From: Actinomadura sp. DC4 | Lineage (GTDB): Bacteria > Actinomycetota > Actinomycetes > Streptosporangiales > Streptosporangiaceae | Assembly: GCF_030406325.1 (NCBI RefSeq) | Contig: NZ_JAUEQY010000007.1 | Span: 290,122 to 354,121, forward strand | Length of the DNA: 64,000 bases | Direction: 5' to 3' | Shown: positions 1 to 8,482 of the stretch, in pieces | Layout of the letters: the number at the start of each line of letters is the position of its first letter | How positions within the stretch are numbered: the stretch's first letter is position 1 | Translations under genes and position numbers: made by a program | Notes under the pieces: generated by a model | Database searches by the model: none | What the model saw: only the letters and a program-made list of their open reading frames with translations | What the model was told of the DNA's origin: nothing

Positions 1-218
1 TGAACCGCACCGACCCGTCGCAGCAGGGCGCGGCGCTGGGCGGCTTCACGTCGTTCTGGGACGTCGGGCTCGCGGTGGGCGGCCCGTTCTCCGGCGTGGT
101 CGCCAACCTGGCCGGCTATCCGTCGGTGTACTGGGTGATGCTGGCGTGCGCGGTCGCGTCGGCGCTGCTGTCGTGGGCCACGAACCCCGCGCGCCGCCCC
201 GCGGCGGTCTCCCCCTAG
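1..218 (+). CDS. MFS transporter, C-terminal fragment (5' end outside window)
   Basis: Open from the window edge in the frame beginning at base 3, with a TAG at 216-218. The 71 visible residues run from an NRTDPSQQG loop through a glycine-rich helix (FTSFWDVGLAVGGPFSG) and a second helix (VYWVMLACAVASALLSW) to a short basic tail. This is the pattern of the last two transmembrane helices of a major facilitator superfamily permease. The substrate cannot be judged from this fragment. The family call rests on pattern recognition of the final helices. Confidence 0.6.
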   Translation, partial: NRTDPSQQGAALGGFTSFWDVGLAVGGPFSGVVANLAGYPSVYWVMLACAVASALLSWATNPARRPAAVSP

Positions 219-321
219 GGACGCCCCGACACCGGAACCGCGTGGGTCCGGGATGCCGAGGTCGTTCGCCGGCCCGTACGCGCGTGGGAAACTCGTTGCG
301 GCGACATTCGAGGAGGTGGCG

Positions 322-918
322 ATGGGGATCGTCTCGCCTGGGTTCCACGGCCGGCGGCGCGGAGGCGTCACGTTGCCGCCGGGGCAGTACCTCACCGAGG
401 ACTTCCCGGTGCTGTCGGCCGGGCCGACGCCGCGCGTGGCGGTGGACACCTGGAGGTTCACGGTGACCACGGAGTTCGGCCGGGAGCACCACTGGAGCTG
501 GCCGGACCTGCTCGCGCTGCCCAGCGAGACGCCGACCGTCGACCTCCACTGCGTCACCAAGTGGTCCAAACTCGGCACCACCTGGCAGGGCGTGTCGCTC
601 GACACTCTGCTCGCGGACGTCGAGACCGCCGCCGACTACGCGCTCGTGTACGCCCACGGCGGCTACACCACCAACCTCCCCCTCGACGATCTCCTCGACG
701 GGCAGGCTTGGATCGTCTACCGGTACGACGACGACGATCTCACGTCCGAGCACGGCGGGCCGGCACGGCTCCTGGTCCCCCATCTGTACCTCTGGAAGTC
801 GGCGAAATGGGTGCGCGGCATCCGGCTGCTCGACGAGAACGAGCCGGGGTTCTGGGAGACGGCCGGCTACCACGACTACGGGGACCCATGGCGCGAACAG
901 CGATATCAAGGCGACTGA
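322..918 (+). CDS. Molybdopterin-dependent oxidoreductase (sulfite-oxidase-like fold)
   Basis: 198 residues. The ATG at 322 is preceded by AGGAGG at 311-316; an upstream in-frame ATG at 253 lacks such a site. The protein has the core of the oxidoreductase molybdopterin-binding domain: VDLHCVTKWSKLGTTWQGV holds the conserved Cys that ligates molybdenum (about residue 83) and the W-G-V motif. HLYLWKSAKWVRGI near the end is the typical Lys/Trp cofactor-contact segment. There is no Tat signal, so it is probably cytoplasmic. Its end overlaps the next gene, a flavin reductase, by 31 bp, which suggests the reductase supplies or takes electrons. Substrate unknown. Confidence 0.85.
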   Translation: MGIVSPGFHGRRRGGVTLPPGQYLTEDFPVLSAGPTPRVAVDTWRFTVTTEFGREHHWSWPDLLALPSETPTVDLHCVTKWSKLGTTWQGVSLDTLLADVETAADYALVYAHGGYTTNLPLDDLLDGQAWIVYRYDDDDLTSEHGGPARLLVPHLYLWKSAKWVRGIRLLDENEPGFWETAGYHDYGDPWREQRYQGD

Positions 919-1631
919 CCTGGCGCGTCGCCCGGCTCGCCGAGACGCGCGAGGAGACCGCCACCGCCCGTACGCTCGTCTTCGACGTGCCCGGGTGGCC
1001 CGGTCATCTCGCCGGGCAACACGTCGACGTGCGCCTCACGGCCGAAGACGGCTACAGCACCCAGCGCAGTTACTCCCTCGCCGCGCCCGCGGACGGCGAC
1101 CGGGTCGAGCTGACCGTCCAGAACGTCCGCGACGGCGAGGTCTCCCCGTACCTCACCGAGATCCTGCGCACGGGCGACCCGGTCGAGTTCCGCGGGCCGG
1201 TCGGCGGCTGGTTCGTCTGGCGGCCCGCCGAGACGGCTCCCGTCCTGCTCGTCGCGGGCGGCTCCGGCATCGTGCCGCTCATGGCGATGATCCGCGCCCG
1301 CCGCCAGGCGCGAGCCCGTACGCCGTTCCGGCTCGTCTACTCCGTACGGACGCCGGCCGACCGCTACTACGCCGAGGAACTCCGCCGCTCCCAGCCGGGC
1401 CTGGACGTGGCCTACGTCTACACACGCGAGGCGCCCGGCGGGTCGGCACGCGCGCCGGGACGGCTGACGATCGTCGACCTCGACGCGAACGGATGGCCCG
1501 CCGGGTTCGCGCCGGACTGCTTCGTCTGCGGGCCGACCGGGTTCGTCGAGCGGGCCGCCGGCATCCTCCTCAACCTGGGGCATGCCGCAGACAAGATCAA
1601 GACCGAGCGCTTCGGTCCGAGCGGAGGCTGA
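888..1631 (+). CDS. Ferredoxin-NADP reductase family FAD-binding oxidoreductase
   Basis: 247 residues. An N-terminal FAD barrel carries the flavin signature QRSYSLA (about residues 60-66). The C-terminal NAD(P) domain carries VAGGSGIVPLMAMIRAR and CFVCGPTGFVERA. There is no 2Fe-2S domain, so it is the compact FNR-like type. The ATG at 888 lies inside the preceding molybdopterin gene in another frame; this start gives the full flavin barrel. Cotranscription with a molybdenum enzyme and a DUF6510 gene suggests a redox partner relay. The electron acceptor is inferred, not shown. Confidence 0.88.
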   Translation: MARTAISRRLTWRVARLAETREETATARTLVFDVPGWPGHLAGQHVDVRLTAEDGYSTQRSYSLAAPADGDRVELTVQNVRDGEVSPYLTEILRTGDPVEFRGPVGGWFVWRPAETAPVLLVAGGSGIVPLMAMIRARRQARARTPFRLVYSVRTPADRYYAEELRRSQPGLDVAYVYTREAPGGSARAPGRLTIVDLDANGWPAGFAPDCFVCGPTGFVERAAGILLNLGHAADKIKTERFGPSGG

Positions 1632-1632
1632 C

Positions 1633-1902
1633 GTGACAGGCGACTACGAAGACGGCAACGTCCTGGCCGGGCCGCTGAGCGAGGTCTTCGCCGTCGACCT
1701 CACCTCCGCGACGGTCCGCTGCGTGAACTGCGGCCTGGGCGGCCCGGTCGCGACGCTGCGGGTCTACACGCGCGCACCCGGCTTGGTGGCGCGCTGCTCC
1801 GGATGCGAGGAGGTCGTACTCCGCCTGGTCCGTACCCCGGATGAGACCTGGCTCGACCTGCGCGGCACCGTGTCCCTGCGTGTCCCCGTCGGTGCCTCCT
1901 GA
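1633..1902 (+). CDS. DUF6510 family small zinc-ribbon-like protein
   Basis: 89 residues from a GTG at 1633, one base after the preceding stop, with GGAGG at 1623-1627. A CVNCG and a later CSGCE pair about 25 residues apart (around residues 32-35 and 57-60) look like a four-Cys metal site. An N-terminal DGN-LAGPLSEVF segment is typical of the uncharacterised actinobacterial DUF6510 family. Its position directly behind a molybdopterin enzyme and flavin reductase suggests an accessory part of that redox unit. No catalytic function is assigned. Confidence 0.7.
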   Translation: MTGDYEDGNVLAGPLSEVFAVDLTSATVRCVNCGLGGPVATLRVYTRAPGLVARCSGCEEVVLRLVRTPDETWLDLRGTVSLRVPVGAS

Positions 1903-1943
1903 GGCCGTGGGCCCGTGACCCGGCCGGCGAGAAAGGCGAACGG

Positions 1944-2798
1944 ATGAACGCGACGACGATCGGGCTTCTGCATCCCGGGCGGATGGGGGCGGCGATGGGG
2001 CGGGAGCTCGTGGGCAACGGCCATCGCGTCCTCTGGCAGCCGGACGGGAGGAGCGCCGCGACCGCCGAGCGGGCCGGCAAGGCCGGGCTCGAACAGGCCG
2101 GCGACCTCGCCTCGGCCTGTGACGTGATCATCTCGCTCTGCCCGCCCGCGAACGCCGAGCAGGTGGCCGAAGGCGTGGCCGCGACCGCGTTCGGCGGCGT
2201 CTTCGTCGAGGCCAACGCGATCAGCCCGGCCCGCGCCCGGCGGATCGGGGGACTGGCGGACCGCGTCGTCGACGGCTGCGTGATCGGCTCGCCGCCCTCG
2301 GCCGGCAACGTCGCGCGCCTCTACCTGTCCGGCCCGGAGCGGGACGTCGCGACGGTCGCCGCCCTGTTCGCCGGCACCGCCGTCGAGGCCTCCGTGATCG
2401 AGGGCGGGATCGGCCAGGCCTCGGCGCTGAAGATGGCCTACGGCTCGTACACGAAGGCGACGGGCGCGCTCGCGGCGGTGTCCCACGCCCTCGCCGCGAC
2501 GTACGGCGTCGGCGACGAGCTGCTCACCGAGGCGCGCAAGATCACCGGCCACCAGCTCGCCGCGCCGGGCAACCTGCCCGGCGTCGCCGCCCGCGCGTGG
2601 CGGTGGGCGCCGGAGATGGACGAGGTCGCCGCGACGCTCGCCGACGCCGGCCTGCCATCCGAGCTGGCCGAGGGCGCCGCCGCGGTGTTCCGGCGGTGGG
2701 ACGAGGACCGGGACGACTTCGAGCTCGCTCTCCCCGAGACCCTCGCCCACCTGCGCGCGGCCGGTCTCAGTGATAGAAGTACGGATCCAGCACGCTGA
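1944..2798 (+). CDS. NAD(P)-dependent oxidoreductase, 6-phosphogluconate dehydrogenase/DUF1932 type
   Basis: 284 residues. The N-terminal Rossmann motif reads IGLLHPGRMGAAMG (residues 6-19), a variant of GxGxMG. It is followed by an all-helical C-terminal domain containing LKMAYGSYTKATGAL, where the catalytic-type Lys falls. This arrangement matches beta-hydroxyacid dehydrogenase-like proteins with a DUF1932 C-terminus. The start is supported by GAGAAAGG upstream. It is convergent with the next gene and overlaps its end by 32 bp. Substrate unknown. Confidence 0.8.
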   Translation: MNATTIGLLHPGRMGAAMGRELVGNGHRVLWQPDGRSAATAERAGKAGLEQAGDLASACDVIISLCPPANAEQVAEGVAATAFGGVFVEANAISPARARRIGGLADRVVDGCVIGSPPSAGNVARLYLSGPERDVATVAALFAGTAVEASVIEGGIGQASALKMAYGSYTKATGALAAVSHALAATYGVGDELLTEARKITGHQLAAPGNLPGVAARAWRWAPEMDEVAATLADAGLPSELAEGAAAVFRRWDEDRDDFELALPETLAHLRAAGLSDRSTDPAR

Positions 2799-3039
2799 CC
2801 TCGGTGATCTGGTCGACCGGCAGGCCGTTCACCTCGGCCGCCTGCCGGATCGCGGCCGGGTTGGGGCCGTCGTACACGCAGTACGTCACGCTCTTGTCGG
2901 TGCTGACGTAGGAGTGCAGCCAGGTCACCCCGACTCCGGCGTTTCCGTCGACGACGCTGAGGCACGTCTTGGCCCCCTCGGCGTCCACGGGGATGTCGAG
3001 GCCACCGGAGAAGGTTCGCTGAACGATGTATCGCGGCAT
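2767..3039 (-). CDS. SCO4226-family nickel-binding protein (DUF4242)
   Basis: 90 residues beginning MPRYIVQRTF. The ATG at 3039 is preceded by AAAGGAG with a 7-base spacer; an in-frame upstream ATG adds six residues without a better site. The ferredoxin-like small domain has the family pattern VTWLHSYVSTDKSVTYCVYDGPNPAAI and ends in a Tyr-Phe-Tyr-His tail. Members of this family are small stand-alone metal-binding proteins. It precedes no obvious partner and converges with the dehydrogenase gene. Confidence 0.75.
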   Translation of the reverse strand: MPRYIVQRTFSGGLDIPVDAEGAKTCLSVVDGNAGVGVTWLHSYVSTDKSVTYCVYDGPNPAAIRQAAEVNGLPVDQITEVSVLDPYFYH

Positions 3040-3105
3040 GGTGCACGCTCCTTTCACCTGCGAGTCTCCGGCCGGTGAGCGGAGGCGGGCATCGGGAGCG
3101 ACGCC

Positions 3106-5676
3106 CTACTTTTGCCGCGGCGGTGCCCCATCTTTGGCGTCGGCGCCGTCGGTCCAGCGCGCCGCCTCCTCCCGTGTCCGTACGCCGAGCTTGGCCAGGA
3201 TCGCCGAGACGTGGTGGCCCACGGTCTTGTCCGCGATGTGCAGCCGGGCCGCGATGCCGGCGTTGCGCAGCCCTTCGCGCAGGAGGGCGAGGACCTCCAG
3301 CTCGCGCGAGGTCAGCCCGGCGGGGTGCGCTACGGTCGCGCGTCGCGGGCGCTTGTCCACGCCCAGGCTCCGCAGGCGCCGCGCCACCATCTCGGCGGCC
3401 GGCCGCGCCCCGAGCCGCTGCAGGCGCTCGAGCGCGGCCAGCACCTCGGTGACGTCCGGGCCGGCCGCACGGGCGACCGCCGCCTCGTACGGGCAGTCCA
3501 GCCGTTCCCAGGCCGCGGCGGCGCCGGCCCAGTCGCCCCCGGCCTCCAGAGCGTACGGCGTGTCGCCGTCCGGTGCGGCGCCGCCGGCCTGGTGGAGCCA
3601 GTGGCCCAGCTCGCCGGCCGCCCACCGGTGCCCGAGCCGTACGGCCAGCTCGTAGGTCTCCGTCACCAGCTCCGGGATCTCGGGCGTACGGCCGGACAGG
3701 TGGGCGAGTTCGGCGCGCCCGGCCGCGACCGGCCACAGGCGCTGCAGGTCCATGGTCCGCAGCGCGAGGTCCCACGCCTCGCCGAGCGACGCCTCCGCGT
3801 CCGGCTCGCCCCGGCGGACGCGCAGCCGGCCGAGCGTGGTGAGCGCGACGATGCGGCCCGGGGGCGTCCGGGCGGGCGGCGCGGCGGCGAGCACCTCGGC
3901 CGCCGCGGTCCATCGCCCGCGCTCGAAGAGCACCCGGGCGAGCCACGCCACCGCGTAGCGGTGATGGCCGTCCAGGTCGCGCTGCTCGCACCACACGGCG
4001 CACTCGCGCAGCCAGCGCTCGGCCACGTCGTAGAGGCGGATCTCCCCCGCGCCCGAGCCGAGGTTGGCCAGCGCGGAGGCCGCCGCGCCGTCGTCGCCGG
4101 CCCGGCGCGCCACCTCCAGGCTCCGCCGCAGGGTGGCCTCGGCCGGCCCGGGCTCGGTGAACCACTGCGCCGAGCCGACCGCGTTGAGCGCCTGGGCGAG
4201 CAGCGGCGCGTCGCCGATCCGCTCGGTGAGCTCCACCGCACGGGTGCCGGTCTCGATCGCGCCCGGAATGTCGCGGGCGAGCATGAGCAGGTACGCCGAC
4301 CAGGTGTACGCGGCGGCCAGCGGGCGCCGCGGCCGGTCCGGGTCGAGCATCGCGAGGGAGGCCCGTACGGACGCGTGCGCGTCTTCGGAGCGGCCCGCCC
4401 GCCACAGATAGCAGGAGCGCAGCGCGAGCAGCGCCGCCTCCCGGTCCGCCGCACCGATCCGCCGCCACAGGTCCAGGGCGCGGCCGGAGGACTCCAGTGC
4501 GGCGGTGTCGCGGTCGACGTTCGCGCACGCGACGCCGTACCGTTCGAGCAGCTCGGCGCGCTCGCGCAGGTCGGCCGGCTCGTCCGTGGCGAACCTCAGA
4601 GCGCGTTCGTACTGGTCGGCCGCCTGCCGGTGGGACCCGGCCGCCGCCGCGCGCTCGGCCGCGGCCTGGGCGTGCGCCAGCACCGCCGGGCCGTCTCCCG
4701 CTCCCTCGGCGTGGTGGGCGAGCCGCGCCGGGTCGGACTCGGTACGGGCGGCCAGGCGCGCGAGCACCATCGCGTGCAGGGCCGTACGCCGGGCGGGCGG
4801 GATGGCCCGCTCGACGGAGAGCCGGGCCAGCTCGTGGCGGAAGCGGACGCCGGCGTCCTCGCCGACGAGCATCCCGGCGCGTACGCAGGCGTCGACGGCG
4901 TCCCGCGCGTCCCCGCCGCCCGGCAGCTCCAAGGCGTCGAAGAGGTACAGCTCCGCGTGGTCGGGGACGACGGCGGCCGCGTCGAGCGCGGCGCGGGCGT
5001 CGGCCCCGAGCACCGCCGCGCGGGCGAGCACCGCGTCGCGTACGGTCGCGGGCGCCGCGGGGCCGGGGTCGGCGAGCACCTCGGTGACGAAGAACGGGTT
5101 GCCGCCCGTACGGGCGTGGATCTCGCGCGGGTCCAGGTCGTACGGCCCGGCGAGGCGGGCGACCGCCTCGGGAGACAGGGGCCGCAGCCGGATGCGGCTC
5201 GCCTCACCGGCCAGCGAGCCGAGCAGGCCGAGCAGCGGGTGGTCGGGGCCCAGTTCGTCGTCGCGGTGGGTGATGACGAGCAGCCCGGGTGTGCCGCCGA
5301 CCCGGCGCCCGGCGAAGACCAGCAGGTCCAGAGTCGCCTCGTCGGCCCAGTGGACGTCCTCCACCACGACCGTACGGCCCGAGGCCAGGACGTCGAGGAA
5401 GGCGCTGAACCGGTCGTAGCGGGCGGAGTCGGCGGCCATGACCCGGGCCAGCTCGCCGCCGGCGGTCCGCGCGATGTCGCGCAGCGGCCCGAGCGTACGG
5501 GGCGTGCGCAGCGCGTCGCATCCGCCGCGGAGCACGCCGTCGTGGGCCTCCGCGAACGCCGTGAGCAGGGCGGTCTTGCCGATCCCGGCCTCGCCGGCGA
5601 CCAGCACGACCCGGCCACCCTCCCGGCGGGCCCCCGCCAGCGCGGCGAGTGCGTCCTCCCGCTCCAGCAGGTCCAT
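3106..5676 (-). CDS. LAL-type LuxR family transcriptional regulator with AAA ATPase domain
   Basis: 856 residues. The Walker A motif GEAGIGKT lies at about 28-35 and a Walker B region VVVEDVHWAD at about 105-115. A long helical TPR-like middle follows. A LuxR helix-turn-helix sits near the C-terminus (LTSRELEVLALLREGLRN, then ADKTVGHHVSAILAKLGV). This is the large ATP-binding LuxR class, which usually activates catabolic or secondary-metabolite genes after binding a ligand in the TPR region. The start at 5676 gives a complete nucleotide-binding domain from residue 1. Its target is not evident from the neighbours. Confidence 0.93.
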   Translation of the reverse strand: MDLLEREDALAALAGARREGGRVVLVAGEAGIGKTALLTAFAEAHDGVLRGGCDALRTPRTLGPLRDIARTAGGELARVMAADSARYDRFSAFLDVLASGRTVVVEDVHWADEATLDLLVFAGRRVGGTPGLLVITHRDDELGPDHPLLGLLGSLAGEASRIRLRPLSPEAVARLAGPYDLDPREIHARTGGNPFFVTEVLADPGPAAPATVRDAVLARAAVLGADARAALDAAAVVPDHAELYLFDALELPGGGDARDAVDACVRAGMLVGEDAGVRFRHELARLSVERAIPPARRTALHAMVLARLAARTESDPARLAHHAEGAGDGPAVLAHAQAAAERAAAAGSHRQAADQYERALRFATDEPADLRERAELLERYGVACANVDRDTAALESSGRALDLWRRIGAADREAALLALRSCYLWRAGRSEDAHASVRASLAMLDPDRPRRPLAAAYTWSAYLLMLARDIPGAIETGTRAVELTERIGDAPLLAQALNAVGSAQWFTEPGPAEATLRRSLEVARRAGDDGAAASALANLGSGAGEIRLYDVAERWLRECAVWCEQRDLDGHHRYAVAWLARVLFERGRWTAAAEVLAAAPPARTPPGRIVALTTLGRLRVRRGEPDAEASLGEAWDLALRTMDLQRLWPVAAGRAELAHLSGRTPEIPELVTETYELAVRLGHRWAAGELGHWLHQAGGAAPDGDTPYALEAGGDWAGAAAAWERLDCPYEAAVARAAGPDVTEVLAALERLQRLGARPAAEMVARRLRSLGVDKRPRRATVAHPAGLTSRELEVLALLREGLRNAGIAARLHIADKTVGHHVSAILAKLGVRTREEAARWTDGADAKDGAPPRQK

Positions 5677-5697
5677 GGGCCGGATCGTATCCGCCGG

Positions 5698-6552
5698 TCA
5701 GACTTTTCGCCCGACGCCGGCGAGGAGCCAGCCGGTGGGCTCCCGGTACGGGCGGTCGGGACGCCAGAGCGGGGCCTCGACCAGGCCCGGTTCGAGGAGG
5801 ACCAGGTCGCCGAAGAGGGCCTCGATCGCCGCGGCGGACCGTTCGGCCATCGGGATGCCGAAGGACGTGGCGAAGGCGGCGGCCACGGCCCGGTCCTCGG
5901 CGGGCCTCCCGTCGGGGTTGTAGTGCGAGAGCACGACGTGGCTGCCGGGCGGCACGGCCGAGACGAAGGTCTTCACCAGCCCGGTGGGGTCGTCCTCGTC
6001 GGCGATGTGGTGCAGGAGCGAGGTCATCACGATGCCGACCGGCCGGTCGAAGTCGATCAGGGTCGTCGTCGTGGGATGGGTGAGGACGTCACGCGGGTGG
6101 CGCACGTCCGCGTCGAACGCGGCGGCGACGGAGGAGCTGGACAGCAGCGCCTGGTAGTGGTTGACGATCACCGGGCAGTTGTCGACGTAGACGACGGTGG
6201 CGGACGGGTCGGCGGCGTGCACGAGGTCGTGCACGTTGCCCCGGCCCGGCAGCCCGCAGCCGAGGTCCAGGAACTGCCGGACACCGGCGTCGAGCAGATG
6301 GCGTACGGCCCGGCGCATGAAGCGGCGGTTCTCGAGGACCGCGGCTAACGACGTCGGCAGGGCCTCCTGCACCTGTTCCGCGGCCTCGCGGTCGGCCAGG
6401 TAATTGTCCTTGCCGCCGAGCGCATAGTCGAACATCCGCGCGTCATTCGGCGCGGACGCGTCGAAACGCTGGTGTGCGCTGAAATGGTCGATGATGCCGA
6501 GACCTCCGGATATGGGAACGGAGAGCGCGGGATCACTGATTATAGGCGGCAA
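5698..6552 (-). CDS. SAM-dependent methyltransferase, DUF574 family
   Basis: 284 residues if the ATG at 6552 is used. FDYALGGKDNYLADREAA (about residues 42-59) is the hallmark of the actinobacterial DUF574 methyltransferases. FLDLGCGLPGRGNVHDL provides the SAM-binding loop and VVYVDNCPVIVNHYQALL the acidic residue of strand 2. The start is uncertain. A TATAAT on this strand lies inside the first codons and a GGAGG sits about 17 codons in, but no ATG, GTG or TTG follows that site closely. The methyl acceptor is unknown. Confidence 0.85.
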   Translation of the reverse strand: MPPIISDPALSVPISGGLGIIDHFSAHQRFDASAPNDARMFDYALGGKDNYLADREAAEQVQEALPTSLAAVLENRRFMRRAVRHLLDAGVRQFLDLGCGLPGRGNVHDLVHAADPSATVVYVDNCPVIVNHYQALLSSSSVAAAFDADVRHPRDVLTHPTTTTLIDFDRPVGIVMTSLLHHIADEDDPTGLVKTFVSAVPPGSHVVLSHYNPDGRPAEDRAVAAAFATSFGIPMAERSAAAIEALFGDLVLLEPGLVEAPLWRPDRPYREPTGWLLAGVGRKV

Positions 6553-6621
6553 TGGTTCATCGGTGGTGATTCAACCGCCGGGTTCCATGCTTGACATGAC
6601 TTTTGGCAAGCTCGGTGTATC
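6539..6621. promoter_or_regulatory. Divergent promoter region between methyltransferase and hemK2-like genes
   Basis: On the plus strand TTGACA at 6591-6596 and TGTATC at 6616-6621 are 19 bp apart, directed at the HemK2-like gene. On the minus strand a perfect TATAAT occupies 6544-6539 without a clear -35; its predicted start point falls inside the first codons of the methyltransferase reading frame, so it may be coincidental. The AT content is locally raised in an otherwise GC-rich sequence. Confidence 0.4.
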
Positions 6622-6651
6622 TCCGGGGCCGACCTGCGGTATCTGCTGGTT

Positions 6652-7296
6652 GTGTGGTTGTTCCGGCCGCCGGGCGTCTACCGGCCTCAGGGCGAGACCT
6701 GGTTTCTCGCCGACACCTTTCGTACCGCGACGGCCGTACGACTCGGTGACTCGGTGCTCGATATCGGCACCGGGACCGGCGCGCTCGCCGTCATCGCGGC
6801 GCGCGTGGGCGCCGCCCGGGTCGTCGCGGTCGACATCAGCCGGCGGGCCGTCATCGCCGCGTGGGTCAACGCGCGGATGCGGCGGCTACCGGTTCGCGCC
6901 CGGCGAAGCGACCTGTTCGCGGCCCTGGGCGAGGAGTCCTTCGACGTCATCGTGGCCAATCCTCCGTCCGTGTGCGCGGAGGACGCCGCCGGGCGCAGTG
7001 CCTGGTGCGGCGGGCCCAGCGGCCGCGCGGTGCTGGACCCGCTGTGCGCGGCGGTGCCGGACCGGCTGGCGCCCGGCGGCACGCTCCTGATCGTGCACTC
7101 GACGCTGTGCGGCGTACCGGAGACGCTGGAGAGCCTGCGTTCGGCGGGGCTCAAGGCGGCGGTGATCGCCCGGCGCCGCGAGCCGTTCGGCCCGCTGATG
7201 CAGGCCGCGGCCGAGGACCTGGAGACGCGCGGGCTGATCGGCCGCGGGCAGCGGTACGAGGAGCTGGTGGTGATCCGTGCCGATCGGCCCGAGTGA
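6652..7296 (+). CDS. HemK2/MTQ2-family protein methyltransferase
   Basis: 214 residues from a GTG. The SAM motif VLDIGTGTGALAVIAA lies around residues 34-49, VVAVDISRRA supplies the acidic ribose contact, and IVANPPSVC carries the N-P-P tetrapeptide that positions a glutamine side chain in the HemK family. It is shorter than HemK1/PrmC because it lacks the N-terminal release-factor domain, as in MTQ2-type enzymes. The acceptor protein is unknown. It overlaps the CDGSH gene by 20 bp, so the two are likely translationally coupled. Confidence 0.85.
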   Translation: MWLFRPPGVYRPQGETWFLADTFRTATAVRLGDSVLDIGTGTGALAVIAARVGAARVVAVDISRRAVIAAWVNARMRRLPVRARRSDLFAALGEESFDVIVANPPSVCAEDAAGRSAWCGGPSGRAVLDPLCAAVPDRLAPGGTLLIVHSTLCGVPETLESLRSAGLKAAVIARRREPFGPLMQAAAEDLETRGLIGRGQRYEELVVIRADRPE

Positions 7297-7486
7297 GGCC
7301 GTACGGCGCCGCGTGGTGCTCGTACCGGGCGGGCCGATGCTGATCGAGGGTCCGGTCGAGATCGTGCTCGCCGACGGGAGCACGATCGTGTCCGACCGCT
7401 TCGTGGTGGCCGTGTGCGCCTGCCGGCGCAGCCGCCGCTTCCCGATCTGCGACGCCAGCCATCGCCGCGGGCACCGGCGCGTTTAA
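7277..7486 (+). CDS. CDGSH-type iron-sulfur protein
   Basis: 69 residues from a GTG inside the end of the methyltransferase gene. The C-terminal CACRRSRRFPICDASH fits the CxC-x2-S-x3-P-x-C-D-x2-H pattern that binds a 2Fe-2S cluster through three Cys and one His. A short N-terminal beta segment precedes it. Known members handle labile Fe-S clusters or electrons. The coupling to HemK2 and the convergent iron-redox gene suggests an iron-related unit, which is inference. Its TAA abuts the stop of the next gene with no spacer. Confidence 0.9.
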   Translation: MPIGPSEAVRRRVVLVPGGPMLIEGPVEIVLADGSTIVSDRFVVAVCACRRSRRFPICDASHRRGHRRV

Positions 7487-8482
7487 TTAACGCAGTGACG
7501 ACCGGCCCGTGCGCCAGTGGGTCAGCAGGTGCTCGCTGAGACGGCTCTCCAGCAGTTCGGTCGCCTGGACGCCCAGCACCACGTCCGCCGCCAGATCGGG
7601 CTCGCGGGCGAGGAGGTCGCCGATCACGTCGTTCCGCAGCACCTGCTCGTGCACCGCGTCGGCCTCGACGTGCTCGGTGTAGAAGAGCGTGCAGCGCGGC
7701 CCTGCGCCCAGGCGTTCGAGGGCGTCCGCCATGCGCTGGGCGCTGGGCGAGGTGGTGATCTCGGCCGCGGCGAAGTTGCCGACCAGGGCGCCGCGCAGCG
7801 CCCGGTGCAGGCCGAACATCGAGATCATGTTCACCGTCGCCAGCGTCACGGCGGGGACGGCGTCCAGGTAGTGGCCGTAGGACGAGTCGAGGCCCGCGTC
7901 CCGCATCAGGTCCGCGAAGAGCCGCGCGTGCATCCGCTCCTCGCGTCCGCCGCCGTACTCGTCGAACTCCACCGCGACGAGCGCGGCCTTCGCCCGGCCG
8001 CGCAGGCGCGGGATCACCCACGCGTGCGGGTCGGCCTCCTTGAGGTGGTAGAGCGAGCGGTGGGCGAGGAACTCCCTGAGCTGCCACCACTCCCCCGCCT
8101 CCCGCAGGTGGCCTGAGACGCCCGTCTCCCCGGGGGGTTCGTCGATGACGTTCCGCAGCGCCGCCTCGACGTCGTCGCCGCCGGGCAGTTCGGCGCGCAG
8201 GGCGGACAGGAAGCGTCGCTCCATGACGCCGCGCAGGCGCAGCAGCCCGGGGTTCCACTCCCAGCCGGGGTCGACTCCCCCGAAGCCCTGGTAGTGCAGC
8301 TCGTAGCAGGTGTAGAGCGCGAGCTGGAGGTCCTCGCCGAACCCGTCGGCCGCCCGGCCGCCGGCTGTGGCCAGCGGGCCCTCCGAACGGTCGCGCAGCG
8401 CGGCGACGACCGCCTCCGACAGCGGGCCGCGCGGCGTGGGCAGCACGGCGGCCTTCTCCGCGATCCGGGCGTCGGTGATCAT
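7487..8482 (-). CDS. Iron-containing redox enzyme family protein (heme-oxygenase-like fold)
   Basis: 331 residues. The ATG at 8482 follows an AGGAGGAGG and overlaps the previous gene's TGA as ATGA. The sequence is all-helical with spaced acidic and His residues of the diiron heme-oxygenase-like class: LYTCYELHYQGF, VAVEFDEYGGGREERMHARLF and FYTEHVEADAVHE. These E/H/D clusters are the expected metal ligands. Related enzymes oxidise small amines or fatty-acid derivatives using a transient diiron site. The partner gene is a carboxylate-amine ligase, so a small peptide or amide product could be involved. That link is speculative. Confidence 0.85.
   Translation of the reverse strand: MITDARIAEKAAVLPTPRGPLSEAVVAALRDRSEGPLATAGGRAADGFGEDLQLALYTCYELHYQGFGGVDPGWEWNPGLLRLRGVMERRFLSALRAELPGGDDVEAALRNVIDEPPGETGVSGHLREAGEWWQLREFLAHRSLYHLKEADPHAWVIPRLRGRAKAALVAVEFDEYGGGREERMHARLFADLMRDAGLDSSYGHYLDAVPAVTLATVNMISMFGLHRALRGALVGNFAAAEITTSPSAQRMADALERLGAGPRCTLFYTEHVEADAVHEQVLRNDVIGDLLAREPDLAADVVLGVQATELLESRLSEHLLTHWRTGRSSLR

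Noticed and set aside
3112..6348. Open plus-strand frame of 1078 codons opposite the LAL regulator
   Set aside because: It is the mirror of real minus-strand genes in a GC-rich sequence, with Arg/Gly/Pro-rich translation and no domain; it crosses two clear genes.
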